64,000 nucleotides of DNA from an uncultured Pelagibacteraceae bacterium (lineage in GTDB: Bacteria > Pseudomonadota > Alphaproteobacteria > Pelagibacterales > Pelagibacteraceae): positions 34,935 through 98,934 of the forward strand of contig CACIAP010000002.1 in assembly GCA_902584685.1 (NCBI GenBank). The letters run 5' to 3'. Under the pieces are notes generated by a model. The model was not told the origin of the DNA and did no database searches. It was given only the letters and a program-made list of their open reading frames with translations. This document shows positions 9,428-19,674 of this stretch, piece after piece; within the stretch, counting starts at the first letter, position 1, and every line of letters starts with the position of its first letter. Made by a program: the position numbers and the translations under genes.

Positions 9428-10562
9428 ACATTGTAATAATTTTTGGAATATAATTTTTAAAATTAAAAAAACCTTTATTGCAATACTGCCAGGAATACTG
9501 ATCAAGCTTTCTGTACAAGAATTTAAGTTTAATGTTATTTAAATTTAAATAATCTAAGTTTTCACCAACTGTTGGATATAAACCAATAATATTTTCACTT
9601 ATTTTTTTGACCTCACTTATATCTATAATCTCACACTCAATTAATTGATTTTTTATTCTTTGTTCTTGGTCTTTAATTAAAAGGGATTTAAATTTGATTA
9701 CTTTATCACTTAATTTGGTGGACCTGTTTTCATTTTTGTTTGATACCAAATAAATCTTTTTAAATTTAAAATCTTTAAAATCAGTGATTTCAAAAGATAG
9801 GTTATTTTCAAAAATTAATAAATTTTCAGAATCGATATCTTGAGGATTAGCAAAATTTTGTTTTACAATTGAGTATGTCTTTTCAGAAACTTTTGGTGGC
9901 GCGTTTTCATTCAATTTAATATTGTTAAATCTATTATTGGTAAATTTTTTGATATTCCATTCACTAGCTAGATAATGTTTTCCTTGTGTTTGTACTCCAG
10001 CAACCCATCTCCATCCAAGTGTATTTGATGCAGCATCACCATCATAAAGATGTTGCATAAAAAATTCTGCGCCTAGCTGCCAAGGTAAATTCAAAGTGAA
10101 TATCCAGATACTTGCAAACCACATTCTCGTGTGATTATGAAGATAATTATTTTCTTTCAATTCTTTTACCCATTCATTAAAGCATTCGATGTTAGTATTT
10201 CCCTCTATCGCATTTAAGTATTCCTTATTATCTTTAAATTTTTCTTTTATACTGTTTAAGCTTACCAAATAATCGGTCCATACGTTTGGTCTTAACTCAA
10301 GCCAACCTTTCCAATAAGTTCTCCAAAGAACCTCCTGGATAAACTTTTCATTTTTTGAAAAGGAAAACTTTGCTAGCGATTTTTTAATAATTTCAATTTC
10401 ATTAAGAACCCCATGAGTAACATAGGGCGATAAGCACGAGACGTTATTTCTTTTATCAGGTCCAAAATCGAAGTTTCTCAACCTTGAATAATCCGAAAGA
10501 TTTTTTTCTATAAAATTATTTAATTTATCAATAGCTTTCGCTCTGGATGCTTCGAAATTCAT
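9420..10562 (-). CDS. Photolyase/cryptochrome FAD-binding-domain protein
   Basis: [101 protein letters not shown]. Confidence 0.88.
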   Translation of the reverse strand: MNFEASRAKAIDKLNNFIEKNLSDYSRLRNFDFGPDKRNNVSCLSPYVTHGVLNEIEIIKKSLAKFSFSKNEKFIQEVLWRTYWKGWLELRPNVWTDYLVSLNSIKEKFKDNKEYLNAIEGNTNIECFNEWVKELKENNYLHNHTRMWFASIWIFTLNLPWQLGAEFFMQHLYDGDAASNTLGWRWVAGVQTQGKHYLASEWNIKKFTNNRFNNIKLNENAPPKVSEKTYSIVKQNFANPQDIDSENLLIFENNLSFEITDFKDFKFKKIYLVSNKNENRSTKLSDKVIKFKSLLIKDQEQRIKNQLIECEIIDISEVKKISENIIGLYPTVGENLDYLNLNNIKLKFLYRKLDQYSWQYCNKGFFNFKNYIPKIITMFT

Positions 10563-10566
10563 ACTC

Positions 10567-11751
10567 TTACTTTAATTTTTTTTTATGGAAATTTATAAAT
10601 CTTTCAACATTGGATTTGTTAAAAGTTTTATTTTCTTCAAAAGAAACTTTTTTCATAGAGTAAGCACTGCTTTTTGTAATTCTTGATTGAATTGTAACAT
10701 TTCCTTTATAAAGTTTTAACTTAACACTTCCATTTACCTTATTTTTTTTAAGATCCACAATTTTTTGTAATTTAAATCTTTCTTTTGAGAACCAATAACC
10801 GTTATAAATTAATTCTGCATATCTTGGCATAATAGAATCTTTTTTATGCATAGTATCTTTATCTAGTGTCACAGACTCCATTGCTCTATGAGCAATTAAA
10901 AGTAATGTCCCACCTGGTGTTTCATAAACACCTCTTGATTTAATTCCGATAAATCTATTCTCAACTAGATCAACTCTTCCAACTCCATTTTTTCCACCGA
11001 CCTGATTTAATTTATCCAAAAGTTTTTCTGGATTTAATTTTTTTCCATTAATACTAACTGGATCACTGTTTTTGAAACCAATGGAAATATAACTAGGTTT
11101 ATTAGGTGCCTTTTCAGGTGAAGTTGTTCTTTGAAAAATAAATTCAGGGGCTGAATTTTTTGGATTTTCTAAAACTTTACCTTCAGTAGATGTATGGAAT
11201 AAATTGTCGTCTACTGAAAAAGGTGGCGCACCCTTTTTATCTTTTGGAATAGGAATGTTGTGTTTTTTGGCATAATTAATTAAATCAGTTCTTGATTTTA
11301 ATTTCCAAATTCTCCAAGGAGCTATCACTTTTATTTTTGGGCCAAAGTAATGATATCCAAGTTCAAATCTAACTTGGTCATTACCTTTTCCAGTTGATCC
11401 ATGTGAAACAGCAAAGGCTTTAAACTTTTTAGCAACCTTAATTTGATCTTTTGCAATTAACGGTCTCGCAATTGATGTCCCAAGAAGGTAAACCCCTTCG
11501 TAAATTGCATGACTTCTAATCATTGGGAAGACATATTCTTTTACGAAAGTATTTTTTAAATTATTGATTATTATTTTTTTAACACCAAGTTTTCTTGCAT
11601 TTTTAATAATTTGCTTTTGGTCCATTTCTTGACCGATATCTGCAGTGTAAGCAATTACTTCGCTATCATAATTTTCTTGTAACCATTTTAAAATTATCGA
11701 TGTATCAAGCCCGCCTGAGTAGGCTAAAACAATTTTTTTGTTTTTTTTCAT
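10567..11751 (-). CDS. argG: Argininosuccinate synthase
   Basis: LAYSGGLDTSIILKWLQ, SHGSTGKGNDQVRFE, DNLFHTSTEGKVLE. Confidence 0.97.
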   Translation of the reverse strand: MKKNKKIVLAYSGGLDTSIILKWLQENYDSEVIAYTADIGQEMDQKQIIKNARKLGVKKIIINNLKNTFVKEYVFPMIRSHAIYEGVYLLGTSIARPLIAKDQIKVAKKFKAFAVSHGSTGKGNDQVRFELGYHYFGPKIKVIAPWRIWKLKSRTDLINYAKKHNIPIPKDKKGAPPFSVDDNLFHTSTEGKVLENPKNSAPEFIFQRTTSPEKAPNKPSYISIGFKNSDPVSINGKKLNPEKLLDKLNQVGGKNGVGRVDLVENRFIGIKSRGVYETPGGTLLLIAHRAMESVTLDKDTMHKKDSIMPRYAELIYNGYWFSKERFKLQKIVDLKKNKVNGSVKLKLYKGNVTIQSRITKSSAYSMKKVSFEENKTFNKSNVERFINFHKKKLK

Positions 11752-11759
11752 TTAAGATA

Positions 11760-12266
11760 TTAAGCGCAACTTTTTTTTGCAGTATTATAAGCCTTTGTGA
11801 AACCTATTAAAGAATAGTGGTCAATCGTTTGAGATCCAGATTGGTTATACCCCGTGATCATAATTCTTGATCCTTTTTTCATTACATTAACCATCTTTCG
11901 TTCTAAACCTGTGTCGCCTATCCAAGCAAAGTTTTCTTTTTTAACATCAAACTTAATTTTATTTTTTCCAGATTTAGCTGTAATTGAATTTTGAGTGTTA
12001 TATTGGTAACCAGACGTAATACTTACTTCATCTTTAATTTTATCAGCTGGTCTGAAACTAATAAATAATCTTGCTTCTCTTGGATTTTTTTTTGGTGATT
12101 GTAAAACTGGTTTCGATTGTGCAAAACATAGTTTTTTTGATCCATCAGTAACTACTATTGTTTCCCAATCTTTAAACTTACCAACTTTTTTAATCTCTTG
12201 AGCCGAGGCTTCAGAAACAATTAAAAGACAAAATAATAATACTGTGATTTTATTTATTAAGGACAT
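11760..12266 (-). CDS. Invasion-associated locus B (IalB)-like exported protein
   Basis: Signal peptide ending ASA; VGKFKDWETIVVTDGSKKLCFAQSKP; ARLFISFRP; C-terminal Cys. Confidence 0.8.
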   Translation of the reverse strand: MSLINKITVLLFCLLIVSEASAQEIKKVGKFKDWETIVVTDGSKKLCFAQSKPVLQSPKKNPREARLFISFRPADKIKDEVSITSGYQYNTQNSITAKSGKNKIKFDVKKENFAWIGDTGLERKMVNVMKKGSRIMITGYNQSGSQTIDHYSLIGFTKAYNTAKKSCA

Positions 12267-13297
12267 GGATTTGGATATATTTTTTGAATTTTATTAATTT
12301 CATTAATAATTTCATTATTTAATTTTACATTTACACTTTCTACATTTGTTTTCAACTGTTGCATAGTGGTAGCTCCAATTATTACACTTGTAACAAAAGG
12401 CTGTATTTCACAAAATTTTATGGACATTTGAGCAAAATCCAAATTAAATTTTTGAGAAATTTTGTAGTATTCTTCGATAGCTTTAATGCTATTTTCATTA
12501 TTATAACGAGTAAAGTCTTTAAAAAGATCTATTCTTGAACCTTTTGGCATATTATTATTTCTATATTTTCCTGTGAGGTAGCCAAAGGCTAATGGAGAAT
12601 ATGCCAGCAAACCACTTTGCTCCCTTACCGAGATTTCAGCAAGACCAACCTCATAGGTCCTATTGAGTAAGTTATAGGGATTTTGAACGGCCATCATCTT
12701 GGGTAAATTTTTTAACTTTGAAAGCTCAAGACATTTCGCTAAACCCCACGCAGTTTCGTTTGAAAGACCCACATATCGAATTTTACCTGCATCCACGAAT
12801 TTTTTTAAATTTTCTAAAATCTCTTCAAAAGCAATCCAATTTTTTTCATTTGAGTCGTGTTCGTATCCTTGCTTACCAAAAAAATTAGTATTCCTTTCTG
12901 GCCAATGTAATTGATATAAATCGATATAATCAGTTTGCATTCTTTTTAAACTTTTCTCTAATGCCTCTGACATACTTTTTTTATCATAACTGCATCCACC
13001 ACCTCTGATGTATTCTTTACTAGTAGGACCCGAAACCTTTGTAGCTAAAATGACTTTGTCTCTCTTTTTTGTTTTTTTGAACCACTCACCTATGATGTTT
13101 TCTGTCTCACCATAGGTTTCTTCTCTCATTGGTATTGCGTAGATTTCTGCTGTGTCCCAAAAATTTACCCCATTATCAATTGCATAATCCATTTGCTCAA
13201 AACCATCTGCCTTTGAGTTTTGCTCTCCCCAAGTCATGGTTCCGAGACAAATTGTACTCACATCGATGTTTGTACTGCCTAGTTTCTTATAATTCAT
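12257..13297 (-). CDS. Aldo/keto reductase (Tas-like)
   Basis: MNYKKLGSTNIDVSTICLGTMTWGEQN, NFWDTAEIY, DYIDLYQLHWPERNTNFFG, VIIGATTMQQL. Confidence 0.93.
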   Translation of the reverse strand: MNYKKLGSTNIDVSTICLGTMTWGEQNSKADGFEQMDYAIDNGVNFWDTAEIYAIPMREETYGETENIIGEWFKKTKKRDKVILATKVSGPTSKEYIRGGGCSYDKKSMSEALEKSLKRMQTDYIDLYQLHWPERNTNFFGKQGYEHDSNEKNWIAFEEILENLKKFVDAGKIRYVGLSNETAWGLAKCLELSKLKNLPKMMAVQNPYNLLNRTYEVGLAEISVREQSGLLAYSPLAFGYLTGKYRNNNMPKGSRIDLFKDFTRYNNENSIKAIEEYYKISQKFNLDFAQMSIKFCEIQPFVTSVIIGATTMQQLKTNVESVNVKLNNEIINEINKIQKIYPNPCP

Positions 13298-13362
13298 AAA
13301 AATATAACATTTTGGTACCTTTAGACCATTGAAAAATTTTGTAAAATTAATATATTCAAATC

Positions 13363-14115
13363 ATGGATTTTAATAGACAAAATATTTTCCAAGCAACATC
13401 TGCAAAAACTGCAGTTTGGGATGCTGGTTTAAGAGCTTACATGTTGAAAGTGTATAACTACATGGCAACTGGAGTGCTTTTAACTGGAATAATTTCATTA
13501 ATTTCATTTAAAATGTCTGTAGTTACAGATTCTGCAGGAACTATTGCTTCATTTACAAGTTTCGGTAATGCAATTTTCTTTTCAGGTTTAAAATGGGTAA
13601 TTATGCTAGCACCTTTGGCAATAGTTTTTTATATGAGTTTTGGTATTAACAAAATGTCAGCAGCTAAAGCACAAACAGTTTTCTGGATATTTGCTTCTTT
13701 AATGGGATTATCATTATCATGGATACTTTTAGTTTACACAGGAGTAAGTGTTGCGAGAGTATTTTTTATTACATCAGCAACTTTTGGAGCTATGAGTATT
13801 TACGGTTACACAACTAAAAGAGACTTAACTAAGTTTGGTTCATTTTTAATGATGGGCTTGATAGGAATTATAATTGCTTCACTAGTAAATATTTTTCTAA
13901 AATCTGCAATGATGTATTTTGTAATTTCAATTTTAGGTGTTTTAATTTTTGTTGGTCTAACTGCATATGACACACAAAAAATTAAAAATATGTATTCAGC
14001 ATCAGATACAATCGAAATATCTGGCAAAAAAGCAATAATGGGTGCATTAACACTTTACTTAGACTTTATAAATCTATTCATTATGCTTCTAAGACTTTTT
14101 GGTCAAAGAAGATAA
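13363..14115 (+). CDS. Bax inhibitor-1/YccA family membrane protein
   Basis: Multi-TM protein; TAYDTQKIKNMY and ALTLYLDFINLFIMLLRLFG. Confidence 0.95.
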   Translation: MDFNRQNIFQATSAKTAVWDAGLRAYMLKVYNYMATGVLLTGIISLISFKMSVVTDSAGTIASFTSFGNAIFFSGLKWVIMLAPLAIVFYMSFGINKMSAAKAQTVFWIFASLMGLSLSWILLVYTGVSVARVFFITSATFGAMSIYGYTTKRDLTKFGSFLMMGLIGIIIASLVNIFLKSAMMYFVISILGVLIFVGLTAYDTQKIKNMYSASDTIEISGKKAIMGALTLYLDFINLFIMLLRLFGQRR

Positions 14116-14454
14116 TTAAAGTTTTTTCCAATTTATTTTATTAATCAAATTTTCAAGGTCGTCTGAGTTTTTTAATATACGGCCCCTACTATCAGTAATA
14201 CAATACTTTAAGTTTTTGCTATTTGGTTTGAAATTTTTACAAATATTATAGATTGCGTTTTCAGCAGCATTTTTAAAAACACTAAAACTCACTTGTTTGT
14301 TTGAAATATTAAGACCATAATCTTTCCAAGAACCGTTTGAGACCATTTTTGCATATAAATTTAAAATAATCTTAAGCTCTTTTTTTTCAAAAAAAAATTT
14401 CTCTTCGTATTTTTTAATTGAGTTATTAATAACTAATTTTAAATTTCTATTCAT
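14116..14454 (-). CDS. DUF2794 family protein
   Basis: ELKIILNLYAKMVSNGSWKDYGL, VSFSVFKNAAENAIYNICK pattern. Confidence 0.75.
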   Translation of the reverse strand: MNRNLKLVINNSIKKYEEKFFFEKKELKIILNLYAKMVSNGSWKDYGLNISNKQVSFSVFKNAAENAIYNICKNFKPNSKNLKYCITDSRGRILKNSDDLENLINKINWKKL

Positions 14455-14998
14455 TTTGTGAATATTTCTTAATTAATGGAATTTGAAAAGCCGTAAAGAT
14501 AAAAGTAATTGGTAGCATACCCCAAACTTTAAAATTTACCCAGAATTCCTCAGTCTGTGTCCGCCATACAAGTTCATTCAAAATGGCTAATGCGAAAAAA
14601 AACCATATCCATCTAAAATTTAGAATATTCCATCCCTCGTCATTTAAAGGTAATGATTTTCCCAAAATTAATTTTAGAAGAGGCTCTTTGGTGAAATATT
14701 TTCCAAAAAAAAGTGATAAGCCAAACAAAATATTAATTATTGTTGGTTTCATGTAAATAAAAATTGGGTTGTTGAAGTAGATAGTTAATCCTCCAAAAAG
14801 GGTAATAAGAATACCACCTGTAAGAGGCACCATAGGAATTTTTTTTTCAAAAAACCAAACAATCAAAATAGAAATTATTGTCGCAACTATAAGAGGCGGT
14901 ATAGCTACTTGAAGGTCTTTTCCAGAATTATAGTAAAAGTAAAAAAAAATTACTAATGGACCAAAGTCCGTTAAAAATTTTATTAGTGACTTATTCAC
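14447..14998 (-). CDS. yciB: Inner-membrane-spanning septation protein YciB/IspZ
   Basis: LIKFLTDFGPLVIFFYFYYNSGKDLQVAIPPLI; GLFFGKYFTKEPLLKLILGKSLPLNDEGWNILNFRW. Confidence 0.93.
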   Translation of the reverse strand: MNKSLIKFLTDFGPLVIFFYFYYNSGKDLQVAIPPLIVATIISILIVWFFEKKIPMVPLTGGILITLFGGLTIYFNNPIFIYMKPTIINILFGLSLFFGKYFTKEPLLKLILGKSLPLNDEGWNILNFRWIWFFFALAILNELVWRTQTEEFWVNFKVWGMLPITFIFTAFQIPLIKKYSQNE

Positions 14999-15076
14999 AA
15001 CTTAATATTATCAGATTTACAAACTTTTAATAATTTTTTTATTGATTTTTTATCCCAAATACCCATATTATTTAAT

Positions 15077-15397
15077 GTGAGCGTTCAAAAAGCAAAATTT
15101 TCAATCGGTGATGTTGTAAAGCACAAGCACTTTGATTTTAGAGGTGTTATTTACGATGTAGACTTCGAGTTTAATAATTCTGAAGAATGGTATGAGTCTA
15201 TACCCAAAAATGTAAGACCTAGAAAAGACCAACCATTTTATCACCTCTTAGCTGAAAATGAGGATGTGACTTATGAGGCATATGTTTCTGAACAAAATCT
15301 TCTTAAAGACGATTCAAAAGAACCAATTAAACATCCATTAATTAATGAGATATTTTCTGGAAAAAAAGGCTCTTCATACTTCAAACAGTCAAATTAA
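15077..15397 (+). CDS. hspQ: HspQ-like heat-shock/hemimethylated DNA-binding (YccV) protein
   Basis: GTG start; FSIGDVVKHKHFDFRGVIYDVDFEF, RPRKDQPFYHLLAENEDVTYEAYVSEQNL. Confidence 0.85.
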   Translation: MSVQKAKFSIGDVVKHKHFDFRGVIYDVDFEFNNSEEWYESIPKNVRPRKDQPFYHLLAENEDVTYEAYVSEQNLLKDDSKEPIKHPLINEIFSGKKGSSYFKQSN

Positions 15398-15429
15398 TTA
15401 GCAGGGTCATCATTTAAACACAATTCTCT

Positions 15430-15530
15430 CAAATCTTAGACATACCTTTTGTCTAGTTTATAACCACTGATCAAGGATGTTAAATATTTCCCAACATTAT
15501 CTCCCTCAACGTTCTTGATCAGTTAATTTC
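15430..15530. repeat. Inverted-repeat-containing intergenic region (possible terminator or leader of the ccm operon)
   Basis: 10-bp perfect arms ACTGATCAAG (15466-15475) / CTTGATCAGT (15514-15523), nested ATGTT/AACAT, plus upstream hairpin TAGACA (15437-15442)/TGTCTA (15450-15455). Confidence 0.55.
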
Positions 15531-15559
15531 TTTATAATAAAATCCTTAAAATTATACAA

Positions 15560-16267
15560 ATGTTGAACAAAATTTTTGAAATACTAAAAATGATTTCGCT
15601 TTCGAAATTAACGAGAATTATCGTATTCTCACTTTTCGTAATTTGTCTTACATTAGGTCTTTTGGAATCTTTATTTCTATCACCAGAAGATTATATTCAA
15701 AGTGATGCAGTGAGAATTATGTATGTTCATGTTCCGGCAGCATGGATTTCTTTAGGAATATTCTCATTCATAGCTTTACTATCATTAGGTATTTTTATTT
15801 TTAAAAATAAAAATTTTGCAATCATTGCGAAAAGTTTTGCACCATCAGGTTTAGTTTTTAACCTCATTGCTTTAGTGACTGGATCTATTTGGGGCAAACC
15901 AACTTGGGGAACATGGTGGGCTTGGGACCCTAGAATTACTTCAATGTTGGTGCTATTTTTGTTTTATATCCTTTATATCGCATCGTGGAGATTATTTGAA
16001 AATGATAAAGCTGCAAAAATTTCGAGTTTAGTAGCAATTACGGGTTTTGTGAATGTACCTGTAATCAAATTTTCCGTAGATTGGTGGGCGAGTCTTCATC
16101 AACCGTCTTCAGTCAAAATTCTTTCCGAAACTACAATTCATTCATCGATGTTGACACCATTATTATTAATGACTGCGGCATTTGCACTATTCTCAATATT
16201 AATTTTTTTAATGAAATATAATATAGAATTGATAAAGATTAAGACAAAAGGATTAGATAGATTGTGA
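15560..16267 (+). CDS. ccmC: Heme exporter CcmC
   Basis: MYVHVPAAWISLG, WGKPTWGTWWAWDPRITSMLVLF, VDWWASLHQPSS. Confidence 0.97.
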   Translation: MLNKIFEILKMISLSKLTRIIVFSLFVICLTLGLLESLFLSPEDYIQSDAVRIMYVHVPAAWISLGIFSFIALLSLGIFIFKNKNFAIIAKSFAPSGLVFNLIALVTGSIWGKPTWGTWWAWDPRITSMLVLFLFYILYIASWRLFENDKAAKISSLVAITGFVNVPVIKFSVDWWASLHQPSSVKILSETTIHSSMLTPLLLMTAAFALFSILIFLMKYNIELIKIKTKGLDRL

Positions 16268-16494
16268 TTAACTTATTAATAATGAATGGTTACGGATTGT
16301 TTGTGTGGTCGGCGTTTGTATTTACGCTAATCAACTTCTTTGCACTATATATAATAATCAATCGACAATTAATAAAAGAAAACAAAAAATTTGAACTAAA
16401 ATTTAATCATTTAGAAAAAATTAAATACACAGAGGCATACAAACAAAAAACTAACCAGGTATTAGTTTCAAGTAACGCTGCACAAAAAATCTAA
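16264..16494 (+). CDS. ccmD: Heme exporter protein CcmD
   Basis: Short single-TM protein (MNGYGLFVWSAFVFTLINFFALYIIINRQLI) between ccmC and ccmE. Confidence 0.85.
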   Translation: MINLLIMNGYGLFVWSAFVFTLINFFALYIIINRQLIKENKKFELKFNHLEKIKYTEAYKQKTNQVLVSSNAAQKI

Positions 16495-16503
16495 TTTAAA
16501 CTA

Positions 16504-16920
16504 ATGTACAGCAAAAAAGTTAAGTTTAGATTTTTATTTATTTTTGTATTTTTAACATTAATAGCACTCACAACCTTCACAGTTTTAAAAGTTTTGAAAG
16601 ATAATGTCGTATATTTTAAATCTCCAAGTGAAATTAATCTATTGACAGAAATTTCAAGCAAAAAAATTAGAGTCGGAGGCATGGTAAAAAAAGATTCAGT
16701 AATAATGAATAATAATAAAATTAATTTCATAATTACTGATTTTAAAAACGAGTTATATGTAACTTTTTCTGGGACAGTTCCAAATTTGTTTGAAGAAGAA
16801 AAAGGAGTTGTTGCAGAAGGATTTCTTAATGATAAAAAATTTCTGGTAGCAGATAAAATTTTGGCTAAGCATGATGAAAATTATATGCCACCAGAGGTTA
16901 AAAAATCTTTAGGAGAATAA
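16504..16920 (+). CDS. ccmE: Cytochrome c maturation heme chaperone CcmE
   Basis: [36 protein letters not shown] (heme-binding H and Y). Confidence 0.97.
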   Translation: MYSKKVKFRFLFIFVFLTLIALTTFTVLKVLKDNVVYFKSPSEINLLTEISSKKIRVGGMVKKDSVIMNNNKINFIITDFKNELYVTFSGTVPNLFEEEKGVVAEGFLNDKKFLVADKILAKHDENYMPPEVKKSLGE

Positions 16921-16921
16921 A

Positions 16922-18808
16922 TTGATTATTTCACAATTAGGATATTATTCATTAATTTTTGGCTTGTTGACATCAATATTTATTTTTTTTAATTCCTCAG
17001 TTCAATTAAAAAAAAACAACCCAATTATTTCTGATAAAATAACTGGCTTAATTGGTTTTCAGTTTTTTTTTGTTTTTATCTCTTTTATTTCTTTAATTTA
17101 TTCTTTTGTAATCTCAGATTTTAGCAACGAGACAGTTTATAACAACTCTCACACGACAAAACCTCTGTTTTATAAAATTACAGGGACCTGGGGAAATCAT
17201 GAAGGTAGTTTACTTTTATGGTTATTAGTTCTAAGTGGAGTGTTGTTAGGATTCATTTTTAAATCTAAAAATGAACCAAGTAATTACAGACTGTTAACTA
17301 CATTATTGCATCAAATTATTGTAATCGGTTTTTTTGTCTTTGTTTTGAAAACATCAAATCCTTTTAATGAAATTTTTCCAGTTCAAACAGAAGGGCTTGG
17401 ACTTAATCCTATATTACAAGATCCAGCATTAGGTATTCATCCTCCAATTTTATATTTAGGTTATGTTGGAACATCGATAATCTTTTCAGCTGCATTAGCT
17501 TCAATGATTTCAAATTATTTAAACAAAAGCTGGGCTAAAAATATAAAGTTTTGGATTTTATTTTCTTGGATATTTCTAACAGGCGGAATTTTATTAGGCT
17601 CGGTTTGGGCGTATTATGAACTTGGCTGGGGTGGATTTTGGTTTTGGGACCCGGTTGAAAACGTATCTTTAATGCCATGGTTAAGTTTAACTGCATTGCT
17701 TCACTGCATTGTAACTTTAGAAAAAAGAGAGCTTTTCAAAAAATGGACAATTGTTTTATGTATAATTACATTTGCATTAAGTATGGTTGGAACTTTTTTG
17801 GTAAGATCTGGAATTCTAAATTCGGTCCATACTTTTGCGAATGATCCATCTAGAGGAATTTATATATTAACATTTTTATTGGTTTTAGTTTTATTATCAT
17901 TTGTAATATTTGTAATTTATGAAAATAAAAACTTTACTCAAGAGAGTGAAATTTTTACATTAAGCAAAGAAACTGCAGTTTTAATTAATAATTGGTTTAT
18001 ATTATATTTCTTAAGTGTTGTTTTAATTGGTACGATTTACCCAATATTTCTTGACGTAATATTAGATGAGCAAATTTCGGTGGGGCCACCATTTTATAAT
18101 AAGCTCATTTTACCTTTCCTAATTCCATTCGTTCTTTTTATGTCTATTGGTCCTAGCATGAAATGGATTAAAACAAACTTTAAGATTGGAATTAAAAGCT
18201 TTTTTGTAATCATATTTACACTGATTTTATCTTCCTTTACTATTTATTTTGTCGGAGAAAAAAATATATTCATTCTTTTATTGTTTATTGGGTTTTTTTA
18301 TTTGCTTCTCAAAAGTTTAGATCAATTAAGAGAAAAAACAAAAAATTTTGCACAAATATTTTCACATACTGGATTTTCATTACTTTTAATATCAATATTA
18401 TTAAACAGTTTTTCTTCAAAAGAGATCATTAAGAATATTCAGGTTGGGGAGAGTTTTACTCTAAAAAATGAAAAGATAATTTTTAAAAAAATTGCAATAG
18501 AAAAAGAAAAAAATTATGAGTCAATTGTTGGTTTTTTTGAAATACTTGACGACAAAAATAGAATTATTAATCTTCAACCCGAGATACGAATTTATAATGA
18601 ACCAGAAATAGCTACTAGTGAAGCATCAATAAAAACAACATTATTTAAAGACAGATTTATTACAATTAACATAATTAAAGATCAAAATTTTTTTAACGTA
18701 AGATATCAACATAAGCCTTTTATGATTTGGATCTGGATTTCAACTTTAATAATTATGCTGGGAGGGATGTTTGCAATTTTTAGAAAAAATAAAGAAGTCA
18801 ATATTTAG
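16922..18808 (+). CDS. ccmF: Cytochrome c-type biogenesis protein CcmF
   Basis: TTG start; TGTWGNHEGSLLLWLLVLS, LGIHPPILYLGYVG, ELGWGGFWFWDPVENVSLMPWL, GTFLVRSGILNSVHTFA. Confidence 0.98.
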   Translation: MIISQLGYYSLIFGLLTSIFIFFNSSVQLKKNNPIISDKITGLIGFQFFFVFISFISLIYSFVISDFSNETVYNNSHTTKPLFYKITGTWGNHEGSLLLWLLVLSGVLLGFIFKSKNEPSNYRLLTTLLHQIIVIGFFVFVLKTSNPFNEIFPVQTEGLGLNPILQDPALGIHPPILYLGYVGTSIIFSAALASMISNYLNKSWAKNIKFWILFSWIFLTGGILLGSVWAYYELGWGGFWFWDPVENVSLMPWLSLTALLHCIVTLEKRELFKKWTIVLCIITFALSMVGTFLVRSGILNSVHTFANDPSRGIYILTFLLVLVLLSFVIFVIYENKNFTQESEIFTLSKETAVLINNWFILYFLSVVLIGTIYPIFLDVILDEQISVGPPFYNKLILPFLIPFVLFMSIGPSMKWIKTNFKIGIKSFFVIIFTLILSSFTIYFVGEKNIFILLLFIGFFYLLLKSLDQLREKTKNFAQIFSHTGFSLLLISILLNSFSSKEIIKNIQVGESFTLKNEKIIFKKIAIEKEKNYESIVGFFEILDDKNRIINLQPEIRIYNEPEIATSEASIKTTLFKDRFITINIIKDQNFFNVRYQHKPFMIWIWISTLIIMLGGMFAIFRKNKEVNI

Positions 18809-19313
18809 TTTAATTATATTAATTCTTTTAATAATATCATTTTTTGTTTTGAAATTTGCACTTCAAAAAGAAAAAATTTATTCGCCCAAAATGAGTGAAA
18901 ATCAAATTTTTACTGATTTTCAAGTTGTAGGATTAATTGAAGAAAAGCAAATAAATTTTAACGAAGCGCTTACGGGAAAAAATTTTTATTTGATAAATAT
19001 TTGGTCTTCGTGGTGTGAACCTTGTAAGGATGAAAGTGAATATCTTTTAGAATTGAAAAAAAATACTCCAGTTATGATGATTGGAATAAATTATAAAGAT
19101 AAAAAAAAAAATGCCTTAAACTTTTTAAAATTGTATGGAGATCCATTTGACCAAATCTTTATTGATAAGCAAGGAACGATATCAATTAATTTTGGTGCTT
19201 ACGGTGTTCCAGAAACATTTTTAGTTAATGAGGATAATAAAGTGTTAAAAAAATATATAGGACCATTAAATGATGAGGATGTTTATGAAATTAAAAAAAT
19301 TACTAACAATTAA
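18771..19313 (+). CDS. ccmG: Thiol:disulfide interchange protein CcmG/DsbE
   Basis: NIWSSWCEPCKDE thioredoxin motif; GAYGVPETFLVN; precise start uncertain. Confidence 0.93.
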   Translation: MQFLEKIKKSIFSLIILILLIISFFVLKFALQKEKIYSPKMSENQIFTDFQVVGLIEEKQINFNEALTGKNFYLINIWSSWCEPCKDESEYLLELKKNTPVMMIGINYKDKKKNALNFLKLYGDPFDQIFIDKQGTISINFGAYGVPETFLVNEDNKVLKKYIGPLNDEDVYEIKKITNN

Positions 19314-19674
19314 AATTTTAATAATTTTTATTTTAATTTCTTTTAATTTAAAAAATATCGCTATGGCATCAACTTTTTCTGAAGAGCAAACTATAAACAT
19401 TACTAAAAATTTAAGATGTTTAATTTGCCAAGGTCAAACAATTCATGAGTCCAACTCAGATTTTGCCGAAAGTATGAAAAAATATATTAAAGGTCAATTA
19501 GAGAACGGCAAAACCGACGAGGAAATATTTTCATCTCTTGTCGAGAAATACGGTCAGTGGATAGTATATGATCCAGGTATATCAAGAAATACCCTTTTAC
19601 TGTGGGCTTTACCCTTATTGTTATTTTTAATTGGAGGTGCCATAATAGCAAAAAAAATTTTTAGAAAAATATGA
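19270..19674 (+). CDS. ccmH: Cytochrome c maturation protein CcmH (CycL)
   Basis: NLRCLICQGQTIHESNSDFA (CxxC), YGQWIVYDPG; start may be 19285. Confidence 0.95.
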   Translation: MMRMFMKLKKLLTIKILIIFILISFNLKNIAMASTFSEEQTINITKNLRCLICQGQTIHESNSDFAESMKKYIKGQLENGKTDEEIFSSLVEKYGQWIVYDPGISRNTLLLWALPLLLFLIGGAIIAKKIFRKI

